Positions 1 to 5,890 of a stretch of DNA of 6,558 nt are shown here, in pieces. The translations under genes and the position numbers were made by a program. Source of the stretch: UBA1388 sp964555515. GTDB lineage: Bacteria; Patescibacteriota; Microgenomatia; UBA1400; PJMF01. The notes under the pieces are model-generated. The model saw only the letters and a program-made list of their open reading frames with translations, did no database searches and was not told the origin of the DNA. The first letter of the stretch is position 1; every line of letters begins with the position of its first letter. Location of the stretch: assembly GCA_964555515.1 (NCBI GenBank), contig CAZKSJ010000043.1, positions 1 to 6,558 on the forward strand. The letters are read 5' to 3'.

Positions 1-2182
1 TGGCGTGAAGCTTCTGGCACTTCAAACGCACGGATTTTGAAGACCCGGCCTTGGTTGGTGAAGAACAGCAGCGTATCGTGAGTTTTGACCGCGAGTAAGG
101 TCTGCACCACATCTTCAGCTTTCATTTTCACGCCACTGGAACCCTTGCCGCCGCGGGATTGCGACCGGTAGGAAGAAGTGTTCATGCGTTTGACGTAACC
201 CGACTCGGTGAGCGTAATAATGGTGGGTACGTTAGGCACCAAGTCTTCTTCACTGAACTCGCCTACCTTGCCTTTGACAAGCTTAGTTTTTCGCTCGTCA
301 CCGTATTCAGTGATTAGCTCTTGGGTTTCATCGGCGATGACTTTGAGAATGGCGTTGGGGTTTTGCAGCAAAGCCATGTAACCTTTAATTTTGTCCTGAA
401 TTTCTTTGTACTCATCTTCTATTTTTTGTCTTTCTAAAGCTGCTAGTCGGCGTAGTTGCATGTCAAGAATGGCGGTGGCTTGAATTTCTGATAATTTGAA
501 ATTGGTCATCAGCCGCTCGCGCGCCACATCGCTATCAGGCGACTTGCGGATGGTGGCGATGACTTCATCCAGATGATTGAGGGCGATCAGCAGCCCCTCT
601 AAAATGTGCGCTCTGTTGCGCGCCTCTACCAACTCATATTGATTGCGGCGCACCACCACAATTTGGCGGTGAGCAATGAACTCCATCAAAATTTGGCGAA
701 TGTTCATTAATTGTGGGCTGCCGTCGCTGGACAGAGCCACCATGTTGATGGGGAAAGAAGCTTGGAGTTCGGAATACTTAAACAGCTTATTCAGCACGAC
801 CTTTGGCCGAGAATCTTTTTTGAGATCGATCGTAATCTGCATGCCTGTCCGGTCTGAGTCGTCATTTAAGTCGCGGATCCCCAAGATTTTTTTCTCTTTG
901 ACTAAGTCGGCAATCTTCATTAACAGGCGAGCTTTGTTGACTTGATAAGGCAACTCGGTGACGATAATTTGATGTCCTTTAGGGCCTTCTTCAATTTTGG
1001 CTTGTGCCCGCATAATGACGCGGCCTTTGCCAGTGCGGTAGGCTTCCTTAATGGCGTTAAAATCATAAATGATGCCGCCGGTGGGAAAGTCTGGTCCGGT
1101 GATGTGGGACAGAATGTCATCAATAGTTTCTTCTGATTGAAAGTCACCAGCCAATTGGCCAGGTTCGGTGGCGAGTAGTTGGTCAATGATTAGGTTTTGG
1201 GTGGCAATTTCATCAGCTTTGGTGAGTTTTTGGGTTGTGACCGAGGCCGACGCTGAGGTTGATGCTGAAGCTGATGCTATCGCGGTCGTGGTCGACAAAT
1301 TGGCGGTAGTTTTGTCGCTGCTTAAGGCTTTATCTGCCTGATCGCTGGTGTCTAACTCCGCCTTGCCGTGTTTGATCATCGCGATAATGGCTTGCCCGAC
1401 TTCAGTCAAATTGTGTGGTGGCATTTTGGTGGCCATGCCCACGGCGATACCTTCAGAACCCATCAATAACAAGTTGGGCAACTTGGCGGGTAACACCAGC
1501 GGCTCTTGGAGTGAGCCATCGAAGTTATCAATAAACGGGACGGTATTTTTATCTAAGTCACGCAATAATTCGGCAGTGATCTTGGCCAAGCGCGCCTCGG
1601 TGTACCGCATCGCAGCTGGGCTATCACCATCAACTGAGCCAAAGTTGCCCTGACCATCAATCAGCTGATATCGCATGCTAAAGTCCTGTGCGAGCCGGAC
1701 TAATGCCCCGTATACCGCGGAATCACCGTGCGGGTGATACTTACCCAAGACATCACCGACAATCCGAGCAGATTTTTTATATGAGCTGGTGTGGTGAATA
1801 CCGCTTTTGTACATGGAGTACAAAATGCGTCGGTGGACTGGTTTTAAACCATCACGCACATCTGGTAATGCCCGCGCCACGATCACGCTCATAGCGTAAT
1901 CCAAGTAGCTCTGGCGCATTTCACTGGAAATGGAGATGTACTTCAGCTTGCCAAACTTAGAATCCTCAATGGTGCCTATTTTTGATCCATTCTCGTGATT
2001 CTCGCCACCCGCAGACGGGTCGATTGCCGCGGTTGGGTCGGAGGAGACNNNNNNNNNNNNNNNNNNNNNNNNNNNNNNNNNNNNNNNNNNNNNNNNNNNN
2101 NNNNNNNNNNNNNNNNNNNNNNNNNNNNNNNNNNNNNNNNNNNNNNNNGATCATTTGCTGGTGGTTTATTATCTTTGGCCAT
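1..2182 (-). CDS. gyrA: DNA gyrase subunit A (3' end off the left edge; internal assembly gap)
   Basis: GyrA is the DNA-cleaving and rejoining subunit of gyrase, which with GyrB introduces negative supercoils using ATP. The frame is open from 2048 to the left edge, 682 codons. In order it shows SYLDYAMSVIVARALPD, the YKKSARIVGDVLGKYHPHGD quinolone-pocket segment, the active-site pair in AMRYTEARL (Arg 1605-1607, Tyr 1602-1604, equal to E. coli Tyr122), GIAVGMAT, GPDFPTGG, PYQVNKARL, the coiled-coil arm with AILDMQLRRL, and a GyrA-box QSRGGKG (141-161) opening the DNA-wrapping C-terminal domain. Most of that domain lies outside the window. The GyrA-box argues for gyrase rather than ParC. The start is placed at the ATG at 2182 (MAKDNKPPAND), 29 bp after the ppa stop. 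It joins the main frame only if the true gap length is 2 modulo 3. No strong ribosome binding site precedes it. Oddities are an N-terminal extension, an insertion at 1131-1373, and Gly in place of Asp87. Identity is near certain; the start is probable. Confidence 0.96.
1131..1373 (-). other. Insertion of about 75-80 residues within GyrA, with an Ala-Ser repeat
   Basis: Conserved GyrA sequence on either side (PPHNLTEVGQAIIAMI, then ETIDDILSHITGPDFPTGG) is normally joined by only about six residues, as in E. coli AYIDDEDISIEGLMEHI. Here 81 codons intervene. The first half is rich in Lys, Asp, Ala and Ser. The middle is a low-complexity run of Ala-Ser/Thr dipeptides (bases 1245-1283). The last part (LTKADEIATQNLIIDQLLATEPG) looks like a helix. 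The insertion keeps the frame and has no stop, so it is part of the protein. It sits at the junction of the winged-helix and tower domains, where a surface loop could accept it. Confidence 0.85.
1245..1283 (-). repeat. Imperfect hexamer repeat coding for (Ala-Ser)n in gyrA
   Basis: On the plus strand the units are gccgac, gctgag, gttgat, gctgaa, gctgat, a degenerate 6 bp repeat. Read on the minus strand this gives alternating Ala and Ser, with one Thr. Codons vary between gca, gct, gcg and gcc and between tca and tcg, so the protein repeat is better kept than the DNA repeat. Slippage-type expansion followed by drift would explain it. Confidence 0.7.
2049..2148. other. Assembly gap (100 Ns) inside the 5' end of gyrA
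   Basis: There are exactly 100 unresolved bases, the conventional placeholder for a scaffold gap of unknown length. The gap falls between MAKDNKPPAND (2182-2150) and the GyrA frame that resumes at 2048 (VSSDPTAAIDPSAGG). With 100 bases the two halves are out of frame. A true length of 2 modulo 3 would join them into one gyrA. The gap lies in the N-terminal extension, not in conserved GyrA sequence. Confidence 0.97.
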
Positions 2183-2211
2183 GAATTATTTCTAAGCTTG
2201 CTTGCTAATGA

Positions 2212-2718
2212 TCAGTCTTGTTCTTCTTCATCAAAACGCACAATCGCGGCTTCCAGAATTTTTTCTGCTTCGGCAGCATCCTTCCAGTCTTTGAGCTTGA
2301 CCCATTTTTCTGGTTCCAAATCTTTGTAGTGTTCAAAAAAGTGCTTGATTTGGTCAAGTTTGGGTTGTGGTACATTTGACATGGTTTCCCAAGCACCGCA
2401 AATCGGATCAATTTTGGTTTTGGCTGGGACGCAGACAATTTTGTGGTCAATCCCCTCTTCGTCCTCCATTTCCAAGAGACCGATGACTTTGCAGCTGATC
2501 ACCACACCGGGCATAACCGGTTGGGAGATAAACACGAGTGCATCGAGCGCGTCACCATCTTGGCCGGCGGTGCCATCGATCAGACCATAATTAACCGGAT
2601 AACTCATGGCGGTGGGCATCAGTCGGTCAACGGTCATTTCACCGGTTTCTTCGTCAAGCTCATACTTCACACTCGATCCCTCTGGGATTTCAATTAAGAC
2701 TTTTAGATTGGTTGACAT
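2212..2718 (-). CDS. ppa: Inorganic pyrophosphatase, family I, soluble
   Basis: Hydrolyses pyrophosphate to two phosphates in the cytoplasm with Mg2+, pulling DNA, RNA and aminoacyl-tRNA synthesis forward. The 168-residue length matches bacterial family I enzymes (E. coli 176). Residues matching the E. coli active site are Glu10, Lys18, Glu20, Arg32, Tyr40 and Tyr44 (YPVNYG), the metal-binding Asp54, Asp56 and Asp59 (DGDALDA), Asp86 and Asp91 with Lys93 (EDEEGIDHK), and Tyr131-Lys132 (HFFEHYKDLE). The signature motif has Ala57 where Pro or Glu is usual. The catalytic aspartates are intact, so activity is expected. The ATG at 2718 follows a good Shine-Dalgarno, AGAAGGA, at 5 nt spacing. The gene lies 35 bp after gyrB and 29 bp before gyrA, so it is probably co-transcribed with both. 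The C-terminus is acidic (DEEEQD). Confidence 0.97.
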   Translation of the reverse strand: MSTNLKVLIEIPEGSSVKYELDEETGEMTVDRLMPTAMSYPVNYGLIDGTAGQDGDALDALVFISQPVMPGVVISCKVIGLLEMEDEEGIDHKIVCVPAKTKIDPICGAWETMSNVPQPKLDQIKHFFEHYKDLEPEKWVKLKDWKDAAEAEKILEAAIVRFDEEEQD

Positions 2719-2723
2719 ATAGT

Positions 2724-2730
2724 TCCTTCT
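2724..2730 (-). promoter_or_regulatory. Shine-Dalgarno site of ppa
   Basis: AGAAGGA lies 5 nt upstream of the ppa ATG. It is the only convincing ribosome binding site among the genes here: gyrB and gyrA have none, and holB has only an AGAGGA that is too far away. It shows that the organism uses Shine-Dalgarno initiation for at least some genes and fixes the ppa start. Confidence 0.75.
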
Positions 2731-2753
2731 ATCAAATCTTACAAATTTGCCTG

Positions 2754-4790
2754 TTACACATCCAATTCCGCCAGTTGGGCGTGGGACTGAATAAATTTCT
2801 TACGCGGTGCCACGTCGTCACCCATCAGAGTGCTAAAAGTAGTATCAGCTGCTTTGGCGTCTTCAATCGTGACTCGTTTTAGCATCCGCGATGCTGGGTT
2901 CATGGTCGTGTCCCACAGCTGCTCGGCGTTCATCTCGCCCAGGCCTTTGTATCTTTGGATGCCAACTTTGGCATTTGGTGACTTTTGTTTGATGTCAGAG
3001 ATAATTTTGTCTCTCTCCTCTTCTGTGTAAGCGTAAAAATCTTCTTTTTTATTGCCGGTTGAAACTTTGAATAATGGTGGCATGGCGATATACAAGAAGC
3101 CTTGCTCAACTACCTCTGGCAGATGTCTAAAGAAAAATGTTAACCCGAGGGTGGTAATGTGTTCGCCGTCCACATCGGCATCATTCATTAAAATAATGCG
3201 ATGATAGCGTAATTTATTAGGATCAAATGTGTCGCTGATCCCGGCGCCGAGGGCGACGACCAAGTTCTTCAGTTCTTCAGAAGCGACAATTTTATCAAGT
3301 CTAGCGCGTTCAGTATTGAGGATTTTGCCGCGCAAAGGATAGATGGCTTGGAACTTGCGGTCCCTACCCTGCTTGGCGGTGCCACCAGCTGAATCGCCCT
3401 CGACAATGTAAATTTCTGAATCTGCCGGCACGCGGCTTTGGCAGTCGGCAAGTTTGCCGGGTAAAGAGGTGCCTTCAAAGACACCTTTGCGGATGACCGC
3501 TTCTTTGGCTGCCCGGGCAGCTAAGCGCGCCCGGGCAGAGAGCATCACTTTTTCAATGATGATCTTGCCATCTTTGGGATTTTCTTCAAGATAAGTCTCA
3601 AAAAATTGTTTGAAAACGTGATAGACAGCCGATTGTGCCTCAGTGTTGTTGAGCCGAGTTTTTGTCTGTGACTCAAACTGCAGGTCATTGGAAGGCATTT
3701 TTACAAAGACCACGGCAGCCAGGCCTTCTTTAATATCTTCAGCGTTGAATGTTTCTTTTTCTTTGAGTAGCCCATTTTTTTCGGCGTAATCACGCAGCAC
3801 TTTGCCAAGTGCCATCCGAAAACCATTGACGTGTGCCCCACCGTCTGGGGTGCGGATGACGTTGACGTAAGATTCCAGTCGTTCGGCGTAGGAATCGTTG
3901 TATTGTAATGAAACTTCGACGCCAATATTCTTGCCTGTTTCGCTATCTGTCCAAGTTTCGCTGGTGTACATCACTTCGTGCAGTGATTTTTTATCCATGT
4001 TTAGATGCTCAACCAATGAGCGCACCCCACCCTCAAAGTAGAAGTGGTCTTCGGAGTGATTGATTTCGTCAAATAATTGGAAATAAATACCCGCCATCAG
4101 GTAAGCCCGATCTTTGATGACCTCACGCAGCACCTTGCGGTTAAACCTGGTTAGGGAAAAAATTTCTGGGTCGCCGATGAATTTCAGAATGGTGCCTGAG
4201 TCATACTTGATGAAGTCTTTTGCCTGCGTGGGAAAATACTGCAAAACTTGTTGTTGAGATATCACTTCCACTGGTTTTTGAGGGGCGCCCTGAATATATG
4301 ATTGGTAGTGGAACTTGCCGTCGCGTTTGACCACCACCTGTAGTAATGAAGACAAAGCATTGACAGCCGATGAGCCGACGCCGTGCAATCCTCCCGAGGC
4401 TTGATAGGCGGTTTCATCAAATTTACCGCCGGCGTGAAGTTTAGTCAGTACCACTTCTAGAGCAGACACGCCCGAAGAGTGCATGTCCACTGGAATGCCG
4501 CGACCGTTGTCAACGACAGTAATTGATTCTTCACCCAACTTGACTGGCTTGCCCGCTACTTGAGCCTGATCGAGCTCGGTCGCGGCGCTGTGATAAACCT
4601 GAATAATTTTGCCATAACCGGCGATCGCCTCATCAACCGCATTGTCCAAAATTTCTTTAGCCAGATGATGTAAGCCCCGCTGGTCGGTGGAACCAATGTA
4701 CATGCCAGGCCGCTTGCGCACTGGCTCGAGACCCTCCAAAACTTTTATTTCTGAGGCTTGGTATTGGTTGGTGACTTGTTTCGCTGCCAT
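2754..4790 (-). CDS. gyrB: DNA gyrase subunit B
   Basis: GyrB is the ATPase and metal-binding (TOPRIM) subunit of gyrase. Counting from the ATG at 4790 it has 678 residues; B. subtilis GyrB has about 638. The GHKL ATPase domain shows KRPGMYIGST, Glu46 and Asn50 in EILDNAVDE, Asp94 in VVDNGRGIP and the glycine-rich GGLHGVGSSAVNALS (133-147). The transducer domain carries QTKTRL with the ATP-sensing Lys377. The TOPRIM domain has EGDSAGG (Glu464) and DADVDG (Asp537, Asp539, Asp541). The C-terminal part has QRYKGLGEMN. Two differences from the norm are an extra stretch of about 20 residues at 66-89 and MNDADVDGEH for the usual MTDADVDGAH. The frame also contains an in-frame TTG at 4799, three codons upstream. 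Neither start has a Shine-Dalgarno, and ATG was preferred. It is the first gene of the gyrB-ppa-gyrA block. ParE is the alternative, but partnership with gyrA favours GyrB. Confidence 0.96.
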   Translation of the reverse strand: MAAKQVTNQYQASEIKVLEGLEPVRKRPGMYIGSTDQRGLHHLAKEILDNAVDEAIAGYGKIIQVYHSAATELDQAQVAGKPVKLGEESITVVDNGRGIPVDMHSSGVSALEVVLTKLHAGGKFDETAYQASGGLHGVGSSAVNALSSLLQVVVKRDGKFHYQSYIQGAPQKPVEVISQQQVLQYFPTQAKDFIKYDSGTILKFIGDPEIFSLTRFNRKVLREVIKDRAYLMAGIYFQLFDEINHSEDHFYFEGGVRSLVEHLNMDKKSLHEVMYTSETWTDSETGKNIGVEVSLQYNDSYAERLESYVNVIRTPDGGAHVNGFRMALGKVLRDYAEKNGLLKEKETFNAEDIKEGLAAVVFVKMPSNDLQFESQTKTRLNNTEAQSAVYHVFKQFFETYLEENPKDGKIIIEKVMLSARARLAARAAKEAVIRKGVFEGTSLPGKLADCQSRVPADSEIYIVEGDSAGGTAKQGRDRKFQAIYPLRGKILNTERARLDKIVASEELKNLVVALGAGISDTFDPNKLRYHRIILMNDADVDGEHITTLGLTFFFRHLPEVVEQGFLYIAMPPLFKVSTGNKKEDFYAYTEEERDKIISDIKQKSPNAKVGIQRYKGLGEMNAEQLWDTTMNPASRMLKRVTIEDAKAADTTFSTLMGDDVAPRKKFIQSHAQLAELDV

Positions 4791-4810
4791 ATTGGACAAA
4801 CTAGATAGGG

Positions 4811-4903
4811 TTAATTAGGGCTTTTTTTTGAAATTTTAGAACTCACATTTATATCACACTCTGCTTTGGTAAACCAGCGCATTCTAAAGCCTAGTGTTGG
4901 CAA
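4811..4903 (-). CDS. Possible 30-residue leader ORF upstream of gyrB
   Basis: A TTG codon at 4903 lies 9 nt after AGAGGA (4913-4918), a better ribosome binding site than gyrB itself has. The frame continues for 30 residues (LPTLGFRMRWF...KISKKSPN) to TAA at 4811, ending 11 nt before the TTG and 20 nt before the ATG of gyrB. It lies directly downstream of the candidate -10 box and is not in frame with gyrB. It resembles no protein I recognise. It could be a leader peptide that couples translation to gyrB, or a chance frame in an AT-rich leader. Confidence 0.2.
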   Translation of the reverse strand: MPTLGFRMRWFTKAECDINVSSKISKKSPN

Positions 4904-4928
4904 AAAATTTGTTCCTCTAAGAGCCTCA

Positions 4929-4934
4929 ATTATA
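4929..4934 (-). promoter_or_regulatory. Candidate -10 box of the gyrB-ppa-gyrA promoter
   Basis: The minus strand reads TATAAT, a perfect match to the sigma-70 -10 consensus, with an expected transcription start near 4922 and a leader of about 130 nt before gyrB. At 17 nt spacing the -35 slot (4952-4957) reads AAGACT, a poor match to TTGACA. That would suit an activated promoter. It is the best promoter-like site in the 4791-5066 spacer. Confidence 0.45.
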
Positions 4935-4945
4935 CCTTATTTGCA

Positions 4946-4981
4946 GCAGATAGTCTTTTACAGATAGGCAAATTTATCTGT
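4946..4981. repeat. Cluster of CAGATA half-sites upstream of the gyrB promoter
   Basis: CAGATAG occurs at 4946-4952 and again at 4961-4967, 15 bp apart. The second copy forms an inverted repeat with TATCTG at 4975-4980 (ACAGATA, 8 bp, TATCTGT; 4960-4981). The cluster covers the weak -35 slot of the candidate promoter, where a regulator would bind. No regulator is identified in the window. The repeats are short enough that chance is not excluded. Confidence 0.3.
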
Positions 4982-5066
4982 TCGCAGTGATGATAAGTTG
5001 GTGAAAGATTACCGGAGGGATTTTGCTTGCTGGCATTAACTTTTAGAAACTAAAATTTATCGATTG

Positions 5067-5789
5067 TCATTTATTTTGATGGACAGACAGCGCTTGTTTG
5101 CAGCTAAATAAGCAGTGTTCAAGCGTCAGTTTGTGATTAGTGTTGGCAGCCAATTGATCTTGAGCGGTCAAAATGTGTTGAAGCACCCGCTGCCAACCTC
5201 TGCTCTTTGGGGATGCTGCCAGTTGTTGATGGGCGGCGTACAACAAATCAAGCAAATAAGCATTGGCTTGATCTTTATCACTAAAATTTTCTGTCAACTC
5301 AATCAATTCGCGATGGCTGATTTGTGCGAATTTTGATAAATCAAGTAAGGATTGGTCTGTCTGCGATTGATGACTAGCCACAGCTTCGCCAGCACCGCTC
5401 TTCAAGTAATAAATTTCCTGACAGCGGGAGCGAATGGTGGGTAGTAATTGATTGGGATAAGCCGTGACCAGCCAGATTTTGGTATGGGCAGGTGGTTCCT
5501 CCAGCAACTTCAAAAAAGCATTCTGCGCGGGAATTGTTAATTGATGGGCAGCCAGCACGATCACGTATCGAGTTCGATCGGCATATCTTGAGTAGGTGAG
5601 TTGCTGAGATAGAGAGCGGATATCCTCAATTTTGATGCTTTCTCCAGCTTGATTCAGGTAGGTGATGTCCTCTCTGCGAGGGGCGGGCTGTTCTTTACTA
5701 AGGGCGATGACTGATGATTCCAGATCTGCCGCCGCTGGATTGATGATGATAATGCTGGGTGTAAAATTTGTGATTGTTGGTTCTGGCAT
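5067..5789 (-). CDS. holB: DNA polymerase III delta-prime-like clamp-loader protein, without ATP site
   Basis: A 240-residue relative of the clamp-loader stator, the subunit that helps open the sliding clamp and load it onto primed DNA. Recognisable segments are IKIEDIRSL (52-60), RYVIVLAAHQLTIPAQNAFLKLLEEPP (74-100), which is the conserved NALLKxLEEPP region, and LLPTIRSRCQEIYYL (115-129), which holds the SRC motif used to complete the ATP site of a neighbouring gamma/tau subunit. The N-terminus lacks a Walker A loop (GxxGxGKT) and a zinc-binding Cys set. The usual Walker B acidic pair is replaced by Leu-Ala. The C-terminal third is helical and poorly conserved. The protein is much shorter than E. 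coli HolB (334). The ATG at 5789 is the first start after an in-frame stop at 5829-5831. The nearest AGAGGA is 18 nt upstream of it, rather far. The family is confident; assignment as the true HolB is probable. Confidence 0.82.
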   Translation of the reverse strand: MPEPTITNFTPSIIIINPAAADLESSVIALSKEQPAPRREDITYLNQAGESIKIEDIRSLSQQLTYSRYADRTRYVIVLAAHQLTIPAQNAFLKLLEEPPAHTKIWLVTAYPNQLLPTIRSRCQEIYYLKSGAGEAVASHQSQTDQSLLDLSKFAQISHRELIELTENFSDKDQANAYLLDLLYAAHQQLAASPKSRGWQRVLQHILTAQDQLAANTNHKLTLEHCLFSCKQALSVHQNK

Positions 5790-5818
5790 TGCGTTTGCTG
5801 ACCGTTTTCCTCTATAGT
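5789..5818 (+). promoter_or_regulatory. Possible promoter for the plus-strand gene at 5891
   Basis: TTGCGT (5789-5794) and TATAGT (5813-5818) are 18 bp apart, three and five matches to the sigma-70 consensus, with an expected start near 5825 and a leader of about 66 nt. The -35 box would overlap the start codon of the divergent holB-like gene. A weak candidate. Confidence 0.2.
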
Positions 5819-5822
5819 AGTG

Positions 5823-5828
5823 ATTGTA
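5823..5828 (-). promoter_or_regulatory. Possible -10 box for the holB-like gene
   Basis: The minus strand reads TACAAT, five of six matches to TATAAT, 33 bp upstream of the ATG. The -35 slot at 17 nt (5846-5851, GTCTGA) is weak. It borders the inverted repeat at 5852-5866. Confidence 0.25.
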
Positions 5829-5851
5829 TTACATCCCAATCATGCTCAGAC

Positions 5852-5866
5852 AGACAAAAATTGTCT
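5852..5866. repeat. Perfect inverted repeat in the divergent spacer (operator candidate)
   Basis: AGACAA, a 3 bp AAA spacer, then TTGTCT: a perfect 6-3-6 palindrome in the 101 bp between the divergent genes at 5789 and 5891. It has no T tract after it and a loop too small for a good terminator, so a protein-binding site is the more natural reading. It would sit just upstream of the possible holB promoter and within the leader of the plus-strand gene. Confidence 0.35.
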
Positions 5867-5890
5867 AGTGTGATAAGTTTGTTATATATC

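Larger units (their letters stand above)
4791..5066. other. AT-rich spacer between holB-like gene and gyrB
   Basis: It contains the candidate gyrB promoter, the CAGATA half-sites, the possible 30-residue leader ORF and an AT-only inverted repeat (TTTTAG, AAA, CTAAAA at 5041-5055) just after the holB stop. No tRNA, rRNA or DnaA boxes (TTATCCACA type) are visible, so there is no sign of a replication origin, although gyrB often lies near one. No GC-rich terminator hairpin with a T tract follows holB. Confidence 0.6.

Noticed and set aside
676..1894. Several plus-strand open frames (about 64-101 codons) opposite gyrA
   Set aside because: They lie wholly antisense to well-conserved GyrA motifs, show no protein family features, and follow from the codon pattern of the real gene.
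1..2048. ParC (topoisomerase IV subunit A) instead of GyrA
   Set aside because: The GyrA-box at the start of the C-terminal domain and the linkage to gyrB favour gyrase.
1966..2329. Open frames that read through the run of Ns
   Set aside because: Their continuity depends on the arbitrary gap length of 100. Only the MAKDNKPPAND start is kept, as the likely gyrA N-terminus.
2205..2697. Alternative frames on both strands over ppa
   Set aside because: The ppa frame carries the full set of active-site residues and a good ribosome binding site; the others have no recognisable content.
5041..5055. Intrinsic terminator after the holB-like gene
   Set aside because: The stem TTTTAG/CTAAAA is almost all A and T with a 3 nt loop, and no T tract follows on the minus strand.
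4791..5066. Replication origin near gyrB
   Set aside because: No DnaA boxes or iteron array are visible, and dnaA and dnaN are not next to it.
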